This document shows positions 1-11,358 of a stretch of DNA of 25,209 nt, piece after piece. The stretch spans positions 1 through 25,209 of the forward strand of contig RWJK01000032.1 in assembly GCA_004335835.1 (NCBI GenBank), read 5' to 3'. Positions within the stretch are counted from its first letter, which is position 1; each line of letters begins with the position of its first letter. A program made the translations under genes and the position numbers. The notes under the pieces are model-generated. The model ran no database searches. It was not told the origin of the DNA and saw nothing but the letters and a program-made list of their open reading frames with translations. This DNA comes from Scenedesmus sp. ARA3. Taxonomy: Eukaryota > Chlorophyta > Chlorophyceae > Sphaeropleales > Scenedesmaceae.

Positions 1-324
1 CAGTTGCACACCAGCAACTGGACATGACTGGACGCGCAGCTGGACATTTCAGTGACCATAGTGATAGTTCGTTCGTGTTACACTGCATGAACTAACAGCC
101 TGACAACGGTCCCGTTAAGGAGCAAGGTTGGAGCCTGGCAGCACCCTTACTGGGCCGCAGGAGTCCGCGACATGACATTTTTGGCGCATACCATCCAAAT
201 TTTACTTGTAGTGTTGTGTTGTGATTGTAGTATAGGACTAGGTACAGCTGAGCCTCAGCGAGATGCTGCTGCATTGTGTCTTATGCTTACGGCAGACTCT
301 GCAGATGAATGGTGTGATTTGTAA

Positions 325-357
325 GGCTGCATTAGGCTGCATTAGGCTGCATTAGGC
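325..357. repeat. 10-bp tandem repeat, about 3.3 copies
   Basis: The unit GGCTGCATTA is repeated head to tail three times and followed by GGC, with no mismatch. It lies in apparently non-coding DNA. No function can be assigned. Confidence 0.9.
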
Positions 358-473
358 GACTCACTCCTGGTTGGCGTTATTCTTTGTAGCTTGTAGAAGT
401 GGCTGTGCATGTCCCATTTTCTAAACCCTTGTGAAACTCCAGCTTCTGCAGATCGACAGCCTCTCAGCTGTTC

Positions 474-527
474 CTGCGTTATGGTATGTCCGCTAGAGCT
501 TCTGCATTATGGTATGTCCGCTAGAGC
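474..527. repeat. Direct repeat of about 26 bp, two copies
   Basis: Two adjacent near-identical copies share the core TTATGGTATGTCCGCTAGAG and are separated by only a few bases. This looks like a recent small tandem duplication in non-coding DNA. Confidence 0.85.
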
Positions 528-1428
528 GTGGCAATCATGCTCAGTGCTTTTGCCAAAGCATTCAATGCCAAGCATGTTGATCGGTGTCCGAGTGAACTCA
601 AGTGTGGGACCTTAGCCATATATGTACACGTATGTGTGGCCTAATGTGTGGCGTTATCTACAGCTATGCTGCTGGCAACGGGTTCTTGGTTGATGGTGAT
701 GATGGTTGAGATGGCTCTTGGATCTGTTGTCAAGGTGCATTGGCACCTGTGTGGAACGCCGTTTTTGGCTCTGGTTATCGGCTCAGCAATATGCCATCTC
801 TCAGTTCATATGAATGCAAATGGGTAGAACCGAAGACTTCTGACGTGCTTGTGCATGGTTGTGTGATTACCACCCCAGGCAGGCAATGAGAAGCAATGAG
901 CAGCTAGGCATAAATTTTCAGCGGTATCCAGCAGGCTAATGATACAGCTGATTGGCTGTGGAGTGGACATGCTGCAAGTATGAACCTTCATGCATGTGGA
1001 TTTCTATTGGTTGGCAGCTCAGTGTGTTGCAGCTGTGTTCAAACAGTCGCCATCAGCAGCTGTATTGCAGTTGATGCGCACTTGCTCAAGCTGCTGTGCG
1101 CTGCGCCGCTATGATGCGTGCTGGGGTTTATGTTCGTCACCAGCACCGCTGTCTGAGGCGAGGAGATGTAGCAGTTGATCTTGGTTGATGTTCCCAGATG
1201 ATGTGCAGGCTGATCTGGTTCAAGACAAATTGCTCGTGACAGGGTCAGGGCAGCACAGGTGCATCTGATCATCTGAGTAATCATTTCATCGCAAGCATCT
1301 GATCATGTACATTTGAGGCGCCCTTGCAACCCTTGAATGCGCTCCCGTCCCGGCAGCGCAGCAATGCTACACTACATTGGTGTTATGCATAGAGTGCACA
1401 CACACCTGCTCCTTCAAAAACCTCACCT

Positions 1429-1615
1429 TCTGCCCCGCCGCCTTTTGGGCGGAACATTGTGTTTGTCAGATGCCCCGCCACATGTGGGCGCAAGCATCGC
1501 CTATTCGATGCCCCGCCACGTGTGGGCGCAAGCATCGGCTTGTAGATGCCCCGCCGCGTGTGGGCGCAAGCATATCCTGTTTACTGATGCCCCGCCACGT
1601 GTGGGCGCAAGCATC
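1429..1615. repeat. Array of 30-bp imperfect palindromes, 4 good copies plus 1 degenerate
   Basis: Four copies of a 30-bp unit lie at 1469-1498, 1507-1536, 1545-1574 and 1586-1615, with start-to-start spacing of 38, 38 and 41 bp. A degenerate fifth copy starts near 1429. Each unit begins GATGCCCCGCC and ends GGGCGCAAGCATC. The termini GATGC/GCATC are inverted, and the centre (CACGTGTG in two copies) can pair as an imperfect hairpin; those two copies contain a CACGTG box. The gaps of 8 to 11 bp differ in sequence. It does not read as a protein repeat, because the units fall in different frames. Confidence 0.9.
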
Positions 1616-1729
1616 ATCTTTAGCCTGCGGCTATCAATAGTCTAAGGCTATCGATGCAAGGGCCACAGGTGCACGCGCGCATCATCGAGTGGCGCACAAC
1701 ACGGGTTTGGTGAAGCCGCAAGCGTGCCG

Positions 1730-1788
1730 CCGCCTTGCCACCCACGGGCGAAGGCGGATACTCACCCGGACGCATCACCATGGGTGAG
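1730..1788. other. Two consecutive potential hairpins
   Basis: CCGCCTT at 1730-1736 pairs with AAGGCGG at 1751-1757. Three bases on, CTCACCC at 1761-1767 pairs with GGGTGAG at 1782-1788. Both have perfect 7-bp stems and 14-nt loops. They lie just right of the palindrome array. Whether they are transcribed is unknown. Confidence 0.6.
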
Positions 1789-2230
1789 CGTAGCATGCAG
1801 GTGAATATAGAATTTGCTGCATGTTGATGGAAGTATACTGAGAATTGAAGTATACGACCTCAGTTGTTGGCTCCTTCTATCGCCCTCACTGGTACAGACC
1901 TCTGCTGGACGTGCTGATATGCCCCCTCACCAGGCCTGTGACCAAATACGACGCAGAAGTTGCTGCCACGTCATGGTATGGTGGCAGCAAGACCACCTGT
2001 GGGCACAGCTGTAATTGCATATTCTACAGCATCAACACCTATCTATTACATTTTGAGGCCGAGCACAAGCGGCCAGGGCCATGCGGGGCAAGGCCCACGG
2101 GTAAACAGCAGTGCTGTTCGGCGGCAAACTCCGCGCCAATGACAACGAAACGCCCAAGCAGATTGTAAAACTTTGAATAAAACTATCTAACTGTACAAAT
2201 GGTTATTTATTCGATGTTGAAGCCTGCCGT

Positions 2231-2285
2231 GGCTGTCACAGCCGAATTGGCGTGTGAGCGACAACATTACAATTGCTGTGACAGC
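2231..2285. repeat. GGCTGTCACAGCC palindrome and inverted partner
   Basis: The near-palindrome GGCTGTCACAGCC at 2231-2243 is followed by GCTGTGACAGC at 2275-2285, so the pair can fold with a loop of about 30 nt. A similar arrangement occurs at 17516-17569. Both lie at or beyond the probable 3' ends of genes. Confidence 0.6.
2267..2271 (-). terminator. Candidate poly(A) signal TGTAA of the MYND gene
   Basis: TTACA on the plus strand reads TGTAA on the minus strand, about 340 nt downstream of the stop codon of the MYND gene. TGTAA is the usual poly(A) signal in chlorophycean algae. The assignment rests only on motif and distance. Confidence 0.3.
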
Positions 2286-2610
2286 TGAAGCAGCCTGAGA
2301 CTGCCGGAAGCGTTGTAGACCAGGGCTGTGTCTGTGTTCAAGGGTTATAACGTGCAAGCAGGTCAATCATTGCAAGCATAATGCAGCATAATGAGCACTC
2401 ACATCTCTACAGCTTGACATCTAGCTAAAGTAGCTATATGCTTGAGCCGTTGACCAGGTGGCAGCCAGCCAGCAAGCACTTAGAGGTCAGCAGCGGTCTC
2501 TGTGGTTTGAACTTTAACATGAAACAGGCTCCGGCTCCTATCAGCTATCAGTTGCCACTGCCGCCGCTGCTGCTGCTGCTGCTGACGATACCGTATGTGA
2601 CACAGCCCAA

Positions 2611-5600
2611 CTACGTGCTGCTGCAGGCGCGCTTGTGCCGCGGCCAGTCTGCCCGCTGGCACTGCACACAGCAGTACCTGTCAGCATCGCTCCTGCAGCG
2701 GCTGCAGCGCAGCAGCTGCTGCACCACGGCACCACCCGCACCCCTGCTGCCTGGCTTGGCCCCACACACTCTGCAGGCACCACCAGCACCTGCCTCCGCT
2801 GCCGCTGCTGCTGCCACTTGGGGTCTTGCACCTGCAGCAGACCGCCCAGCCGCTGCTGCTGCTTCTGCTGCAGCAGCACGCACTGCACCAGCATCAGCTC
2901 GGCTCACTGGCCTGCTGCTGCCCCCGCTGCCAGCGCCAGCTGCTGCGCCGGCTGCTGCCATTGCGGCCTTCTTGAAACTATCAGGTATTGCATCCATGAG
3001 TGTAGCCGAGTCACCCAGCAGCTCCGGGTACACAGGGCAGATGAAACTGGCCAGCCAGTGGCTGTTGGGGCCCAGGGGCAGGTGCTTGACCTGCCATGAT
3101 GTGGGCTGCATGCGGCGTGCGTTGCGCTGTAGGAGAGAGCGCAGCAGCTGCAGCTCGTGGGTGGAGCAGAAGGTGGTGGATGAGGCACCCTGGGCAGCAG
3201 CAGCAGCAGCAGCAGCAGCGGCGGTGGCGGTTGCAGGAACCGGATCAGTGGATGGTCAGACAGATGTGGCATGGGATGGCAAGTGACTGCTGACGCCGGC
3301 AGCAGGCAACACGGCAGCACCGCACTGAAGGAAGCTGCAGCAGCAACACATGAGGTGCTTGCGCTGCCACGGTGTGGGTTGCATGCGGCGTGTGTTGCTC
3401 TATAACAGAGCTCGCAGCAGCTGCAGCTCACGGGTTGAGCAGAAGGTGGTGGATGAGGCGCCCTGCGGGCAGCAGCAGCAGCAGGTTGAGTATTGTGCAT
3501 TCAAAACATAGAGTTGTGCATTCAGAACACAGTGTGATGCATGCAGTTAGTGGCTGCTAGCAGACGGTGGTGGGCGAGCAGCCCTGGGACAGCAGCAGCA
3601 GCAGCAGGAAAGCAGCAAGCCTGTGAGCTAGCACTCCTGCCGATGTCACCAGCTGTTTGTGTGCCCTTCCCACACTTCAGGGCATCCTGCATCTTGCATC
3701 CATACAAAAACACTTGGCCGACCACGCTGCGCTGTGTGAGAGGTGACTCTTGGCCGCATACAAACGCAAGCTTGGCAGCCACGTCTGACACTTGAACGAC
3801 AGCCACGTATCACCACATTATGCATGTCACGCTGCCACACACCTGTGCCATGATGACCTCCTTGAAGCGTCCCAGCTCCTTGTTCATATCTATCTTGCCC
3901 TGCTGCAGCAGCGCCATGCCCTGCTCATTGTCAACCACACTCAGCACAGCCAGCGGGCGGTTGGTGGAGGTCAGCCGCCGCAGCGGTGTGTGCACGCGAA
4001 TGTACATGGCATGAGCCTTGTCGCTGCCTTGTGGCGCGTCCTTGTTGATGATCTACGGCGGCGGCAGCAGCAGCAGTAGCAGCAGTAGCAGCAGTTGAGC
4101 AAGCAGACGATCAACCGGCAAAGCAGCAAGGGAGAGTGTGCGCCTTGTTGCTGCCTTGCGGGGCGTTCCACTTCAAGTTCAAGTTCAAGTTTGGCAGAAG
4201 CAGCAGTAGCAGCTTTCACACATCTAATTAAGCAAGCGGCAAACCGGTGTGTGCACAAGGATGTACATGGCAAGAGCCCTGTCGCTGTCTTGCAGTGCGA
4301 CCTTATTGATGATCTAGCGAGTAAGCAGTATGCGAGTGCAGCAGTTCAGCAGGGGGTGGTTTAGCAGGAGAAATAGCAGCACGGCAGGGTGGAAGAAGAT
4401 CACAACATTGGAGGTGCTTGTGTTTCACCCAGTGTGCTGCCCAGCAGCAGGTCTTGCTCTGACCTGGTGAATGAGCAGGTGGTCTTTAGTGCACATTCTC
4501 TTCAACTACTTTGCTGCAAAGCATGGCAGCTGCTGCCGTTACTTACTTGGTGGATGAGCAGGTTGTCTTTAATGGCCCGCACAAAGATGATCTTGATGGT
4601 CTCCCTCAAGTCCCGGAAGGGGTCACCCAGCTCCAGGTTGCCATCACGCATCTGCGCAAGTGTTTGTTAAGACAACACCGACACAATTACAACTCATGGA
4701 ACATAGCAAATGACAAGGGTTCACGCCGCGGCAAGTGCAGCAACTTACCAGCAGTACAGGGCATGCGGCACGCCGTGCCTAATTGTGTCGGTGTTGAGGT
4801 CCAGTACCCTCAACGCAGTGGCAAGCTAAAAAGCTCGTCTCAGGCTGCTGTGCGGATGGTCAAGCATCTTACTCCCACCTGCTCCACCATCTCAGCGTGG
4901 TCAAACATCTCACTCATCCACAGCGGCCACTGCTCATTCGACAGAGGCAGCGCCTCCAGCTGCCTCTCCACATCCAGCTGCCTGATCAGCCCACCACCCG
5001 CTGCAGGCACGACACGATACAAAGTATTCAACGCATGCATGGTCAGTGCGGCAGTGTCTGTGCAATCGGTGCAGCAAACACATCCGTCGTAGTTGTTCAA
5101 CACCCGTGGGTGCAGATGCATGGCTTGCAAGAGCAGTATGTGACTGCGACTTGGCCGACCTCCTGAGTTCAGTAGGGGCACAGCAAACAGCTGCATTTTG
5201 AGGCGCATAGCCATGCTTGTAAGCGGCCGCACCTGTGCTGCTGGCCAGGTCGCAGGGCCAGTCTGGGTCTGCTGACTTGGGCAGCCGGGCAGTGATGGTG
5301 CGGCTGCCTTTGGATAGCGTGTACTCTGCGGGTTGCAATTCAGAAACAAGCAGTGTAAGCAAGAGCGCATGCAGATCACCAGCCCCAGACACTACAGACA
5401 AGCTAGGCCGGTGGGGATGATTGCGGTTGCTGGTTCGGCCTTCGCTGGTGTCCATTCTCAACAGCACAAGCCAGCTGGATATACCGCGGACAGTCCCAAG
5501 CAGTTCCGGCTGCAAGGTACTATGGCCGCTGCCTCAAAACCGATAGTGTTCACCGCCACAGACAAACACTCTCACGCAGGCCCATACAGGAATCCCGACA

Positions 5601-5940
5601 GCAACTCATGCCTGATTTGCAGCCACTTGAGAGCTTGTACCGGACGTTCAACTGCTATCCAAGTGTGCAACACCTGTCCAGCTATGCTATTTGCAATGAT
5701 CACCCACTTGCTGATGAGCTGTCCACAGGGTGCAGCGGCCGCAGCTTAAACCCTCCCAGCCCTGCAGGTTTAGCCAGGGTAAACCCTAGCTCGTGCGTCA
5801 CGTGCCCTGCAGCCGCATTCATCACTGCAGGCAGCACAGCCAAGCCAGAGCAGGGCTCACTGCCACTGACTTTCAGAGTGGCTGTATATGCCACTGCATC
5901 TTCTTGCAGCTGCAGCAGCTGCAGCCCTGGCGCTTCCTGC

Positions 5941-5973
<33 letters not shown>

Positions 5974-8900
5974 AAGGGGCTTGCATCTAGGATGAGCCCA
6001 CGGCTGTTCAAAAGAGGTGTTGCTGTGAACTCTGCCAGGCGCTGCGGCGTGCAGTGCCAGACGCCCAGCTGCTGCAGCAGGCCTACTGTTGTTGTGGCTG
6101 GGTTGAAGCCGTGGTCGGCTGGCAGCAGGAAGGACACCTGGATACAGCGGGAAGGGCCAAGACGCATTTGAAAGATGTGCAGTTGGTGATCAAAAGAATT
6201 CAAGGCTTGAAAATGCGTGTTGGTACATGGGGATGGTGGGGAGTGGTGGGAGACCTTGCCGCCGTGGCAATCGGCTGTAGGCCATACAGGCTGCGATGCC
6301 GCTTTGTTTGCCGATAACACAAAGAGATGTCTTGGTTTGGGGTTGTGTCAGCACCTGTTTTGGAATCTTGAATGCGACTGCATCAATTTGCAGGTACACA
6401 ATCATGCCGCAGACCCCAGCTCCCTTACCTGCATCGGCAACCTGTCTGGTGCCCTTGCATCCACTGCCACTGCAATGCTGTCTATCACAGCCACTCCAGG
6501 TCCCACATCCTTCCCACTCTTCAGTGCAGCATCAACAGCAGCAGCCACACCTATCGCTGCTGCCACCCCTGCATGTGTCGTGCCTGCCATCATCTGCTGC
6601 AGCTGCAGCAGCATGCTGCTCACATCGCTGCTGCTGCTGCTGCTGCCACGCTGCAGCCTTGCTACAGCAGCGTCTGTCAGCAGCACCAGGCGCAGGAATG
6701 GAGTGCTTGTGATTTCAGTGCAGGCAGCACTTGGGATTACGCTGCCTGAATACAGCAGCGGCGGTTCGGCACAACCACTCAGCTGCTGTGCAGGTAATTC
6801 AGCTGCGCTGCTGCTGCTGCTACTGCCACCTGATGCGTTGATGTTGCTGCTCTCTGCTGCTGCTGCTGGCAGTTCTCGCAGCAGCCACTGCCAGGCTGCT
6901 TGCCAAGCTGTCTGGAACTGAGGCTGCAGCTGCCAGTGCTGCGGCAGCTGCTGCAGCAGCTGCACTACACTGCTACTGCTGCTGCTGCTGCTGCTGCTTG
7001 TGTCACTCCCTGCCGCGCCTGCTGCTGCTGTTGCTTTGCTGTCACCCAGCTGCAGCTGCACTCTGCTTGCCAGTCCAGCCACCAGCCTTGCTAGTGTTGC
7101 AGGAGTGTGCAGCAGCAGGCCGCTCCTATCCTCTGCATACTTGCCAGCTGCACTGGCACAGCAGAGCTCCTGCAGCCGCAGCAGCGCATCAGACAAGCCG
7201 CATGCTCCTGGCTTTGGAGGCAGCAGCAGCTGCGGCAATGCCAGGCCTGCATCCTCACATGCTTCTGCAACTGCTGCATTGCCACCCACTGCATTGCCAC
7301 TGTTGGAAGAGGCTGTAGCTGCTGCCTTGCTCTTGCCAGACCCAGCAGCAGCAGCAGCGCTGGGTACCGCCGGTGCGAACTCCAGCTGCCGCGTGTTACT
7401 CGCCCGCGTTGCTATCCTATCATGCAAGCTGTAAGGCTCCATCTTGCCAAACCGCGTCTCTGTAACAAGCCGCAGCCCCAGCAGAGCCGGCAGCAGCGCA
7501 GGGGGCCCTCCCAGCACTGTTGTGAGGTAGGCGGTGATGCTGTTTGCTCCGCTGCTGTTCCACGTCATTGCATCTGCTGTGAGGCGGCTGCCGGGGTGGG
7601 GAGCCAGGCGGAGACCTGCCGCCAGCAGCACATTCAGCAGCCCTGCAGGACATGGAATCAACGCAGATCAGGTGTCAGGGAACACATCATGCCACATGCA
7701 TCTGCTGTGAGGCGGCTGCTGGGGTGGGGAGCCAGGCGGGGACCCGCTGCCAGCAGCACATTCAGCAGACATGCAGGACATGAAAATGAGACAAATCAGG
7801 TGTCAGGGAACACATCGCACCACATGCATCTGCTGTGAGGCGGCTGCTGGGGTGCGGAACAAGGCGAGGGCCTGCCGCCAGCACATTTGGCAGGCCTTTG
7901 GGGTGCATAGAATTGCGAAAATACACATCGGGTTGGTTATCGCAGCGGCGTCAGCGCTGGCAGCACATTCAGCACGCCTGCAGGGCGCGAAGCAGCCCAT
8001 ATGCACTGCATTGGTGGCATGTGAGCTAGTGAGAGGCCTGTACAGGCGCCTCTGGCACAAACACAAGCCAGCATCTGTTTGTTGCCATACATCAACAACC
8101 TGCCACCCACCACTTTGGCAGTTGTATAGATTTATAAACTTGACTTACCTGCATGATCGCGGACATGGGACACGTCAATGGCATGGAAGCGCAGGCTGTC
8201 TCCCAAGCTGCTGCCGGGCACCACATGGGTGGAATGGAAGTCAATGATTGGCCTGTACAGTTCCCCAGCTCACATGTGTTTCCCCATACATCAACAACCT
8301 GACATCGACTTCTTTGGCAGTTCTAAAAGACACCACTCACCTGCATGGTCACCAACATTGGACACGTCAATGGCATGGAAGCGCAGCCTATCCCCCAAGC
8401 TGCTGCCGGGCCCACACAGCTCCACAACATCCAGACAGCACAAACACAGCACTTTTGCTGAGTTGATGAGGCGGACAGGCCCCTCTGCTACAACTCATGC
8501 CAGCTTGTGCTGTCCCAGAATCACCAGCCTCCCGCACACCAAATTGCATCTCCCAACAAATGAACATACCAGCGAAGCTCACCTGCATGGTCACCTACGT
8601 TTGACACGTCAATGGCACTGTGGCACAGTCCATCGTCCCGCTGGTACACACACAAAGCAAGCACCAGTAACCCACCACACACGGCCTGGAGGTCTCAAAA
8701 CCACCAGTCACCTGCATGGTCACCAACACTGGATACGTCAATGGCATGGAAGCGCAGGTTATCAACACTCTTCACACACTGGACGCACCTCCCAACAAAT
8801 GAATATACTAGAAAAACACCCCACCTGCATGGTCGCCCACATTGGACACATCAATGGCATGGAAGCGCAGGCCATCACCCAAGCTGCCGCCAGGCCCACA

Positions 8901-9163
8901 CGGTTCCACAGCATCCAGATAGCACAAACACAGCACACTTTTGCAGAAATAATGAGACGGACAGGCCCTTCTGCTACAACTCATGCCAGCCACCTTCCCC
9001 ACACTGACCAGCATCCCAACAGTTTAATATCCTACTTAAACTCACCTGCATGGTCACCAACATTGGACACGTCAATGGCATGGAAGCGCAGGCTGTCCCC
9101 CAAGCTGCTGCCAGGCCCACACAGCTCCAAGCCATCCCCACCATGCAGCACAAACACCAACCC

Positions 9164-9221
<58 letters not shown>

Positions 9222-11320
9222 TGAGCTGTACTACTGCCTGCAGCTCCTGACGCTGCTGCTTTTGCTGCTGCTGCTGCATGTTGGTATGCAGCCACCATGT
9301 CTCTCAAGCAGGCTTGTGCTGCGCGTGTCAGCAGCCCTGGCTGCTGCTGCTGGCTCGACTTGCTGCCTGTCTGTCTGGCCGCCCCGCTGCACAGCAGCTG
9401 TTTGTGGCTGAACTGCGGGAAGCAGTCCCAGGGCCGCGTTGCATCATGCACCTGGAAGGAAAGAGCAGCAGTTTTTTTGCAATGCATGCAAGTCAGGCAA
9501 GGGCCGGGTTGCATCATGCACCTGGAGAAAAAGAGCCGCAGCAGTTTGCAATGCATGCAAGTCAGGCAAAGGCTGGGTTGCGTCATGCACCTGAAGCAAA
9601 CAGACCATCACCGCATCATGTTCAGCGCAATGCAGCCAAGTGCTGCAGTTGCATGTGCATCAGCAGCCAAGCATTGTATAGATTCCTTTCTCAAAAAAGT
9701 AGCTGTTAAAATTAAGAATAATCGTAAGAAAAAAAGACTGCTCTTTAGAACTCGAGCTCATAAAAAACATTTATGACTTTTTTGCTACGTCCTTTTGGTC
9801 CGTGACTTGGCAGCAGGCCTGGCTGCATGCACTTGTGAGCCAACTGCAGCACATGCTTGCTGCACAAACATGATGACAACACCATGATGATGCTTGCTGC
9901 TCAACATGCTGTTTGAGGCTGCTGTGTGTTTACAGCAACGCCGCGGTAGCGTTGCTCTGCAGCAGCTGCTGCTGTGTGGTATGGGTACTCACCCTCCAGC
10001 CGCACTGAGCATCGAGCAGTGTGGGGTTTACTGCGGAGCCCTGGCAGCTGCTGCCGTCTGCACAGATGCTGCCATGCAGGAAGTATGTCTGCAGCAGCGG
10101 CACACAGCATTCACCATGCAGCAGCACGCAGCACGCAGCACACGGCAGCAGAGCAGACAGCGTTAGCACCGTATGACGTACAAGACCACACCAAGGCTGT
10201 CATCGATTTGCAGGTGAGTTGGTGCGATGCCTAGTTAGCTGCTGGTACATACTGCTATATCAAACACATGTTCGTGTAACTTTGTTCTTACATGTGTAAG
10301 CACACCGCAAGGTCCTAAGACAGCATTCAGCCTTGCACACCACCCATGGCTCCATTGCTGTGTCTATTTAACAATGTCAATAGCGGCCATCGTAACAACC
10401 CCTGCAGACACACCTCCAACTCCTTGCACAGCATTTTCTGTGTTGCTGCTGGCAGCAGCCTGCTGTCAACCAGCAGCCCATCCAGCTGGCTGTCCAGGCT
10501 GGCGATGCCCGCTGACTCAGCAAAGGCATTGAAAGCATGCAGCCCAGCACACCTGTATGGCACTGCTGCCATGGCTAGATGGCATCGTTGCTGACACTGC
10601 ATGGCTTGAATAGTAACATGATGATGGATGTCAATCACAGCCAAAGGAAAAAACCCAAAAGCCCACCTCCAGCTCCTTGCACAGCATTTTCTGTGTGACT
10701 GGTGGCAGCAGGCTGCTGTCCACCACTAACCCATCCAGCTGGCTGTCCATGCTGGCAATGCCCGCTGACTCAGCAAAGCCTTGTAAAGCATGCAGCCCAG
10801 CACACCTGTACGGCACCGCTGCCATGCCCAGATAACAAGGTTCCAACACTCTGTGGCTTGAACAGTAACACGATGATGATGGAAGTGAACCACAGCCAAT
10901 GCAAGAAGCCCTGCAAACCCACCTCCAGCTCCTTGCACAGCAACTTCTGTGTTGCTGCTGGCAGCAGCCTGCTGTCAACCACTAACCCATCCAGCTGGCT
11001 GTCCAAGCTGGCAATGCCCGCTGACTCAGCAAAGCTGCGCTGCTTTGACTGACTGTCAAAAGCTCGCAGCCGCCGGTTGATGGCAGTCTGCATGAACAAC
11101 TCACTGCAGCAGCAGCAGCAGCAGCGGCAGCAGCAGCAAACATAAAGTTTTTGATAATAAATTTTAAACAGGGCAAGACATCACATTCAAAGAACCCATT
11201 ATCTGCAGACCCTATGATCCACTGTGCTTCACCCACCGCTCGGCTGCGAGTGATTTTGGGGTTTTGTCACAGCGCAGCCAGCTGCGCCACACAGCACACA
11301 GCTTGCTCCGCACGCCTCCA

Positions 11321-11358
<38 letters not shown>

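Larger units (their letters stand above)
1..2266. other. Left flank without a recognised gene
   Basis: I see no reading frame here with a recognisable domain. The longest semi-plausible frame runs 1845-2168 on the plus strand (107 codons, no in-frame ATG at its beginning). It is closely followed by a TGTAA at about 2164 and an AATAAA at about 2176, so it could be the end of an unrecognised gene or a decayed element. The rest holds short repeats, listed separately, and AT-richer unique sequence. A TGTAA at 320-324 on the plus strand could be the poly(A) signal of a gene lying left of the window, but no coding end is visible to support that. Confidence 0.5.

Noticed and set aside
1469..1615. 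CRISPR array
   Set aside because: The repeats are 30 bp and palindromic, but the gaps are only 8-11 bp, there are four to five copies, and the DNA is eukaryotic.
1845..2168. Small gene of 107 codons
   Set aside because: The frame lacks an ATG at its beginning and shows no recognisable domain; the nearby TGTAA and AATAAA are the only support.
2438..3286. Plus-strand protein of 282 residues
   Set aside because: It is Ala/Leu/Pro low-complexity opposite the MYND-finger exon; the zinc ligands on the other strand identify the true frame.
3640..3800. Extra exon of the MYND gene (minus strand, SDVAAKLAFVCGQESPLTQR)
   Set aside because: No combination of acceptor and donor keeps the frame with the flanking exons, while joining 3843 directly to 3189 is in phase. 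It remains possible only with non-standard sites.
4171..4192. Telomere-like or regulatory TTCAAG repeat
   Set aside because: Only about four imperfect 6-bp units lie within an intron; they do not match algal telomere units and have no context.
6190..6405. Additional MYND-gene exon (minus strand, YLQIDAVAFKIPKQ)
   Set aside because: The direct join of 6429 to 6137 is in phase and gives PMQ|VSFLLPADHGF, which fits the protein; the extra frame is not needed.
8178..9224. Plus-strand reading frame of 348 residues with internal repeats
   Set aside because: Its repeated HLHGH and MAWKR segments are the antisense of the duplicated exon 6 ends of the MYND gene, so the open frame follows from the repeats.
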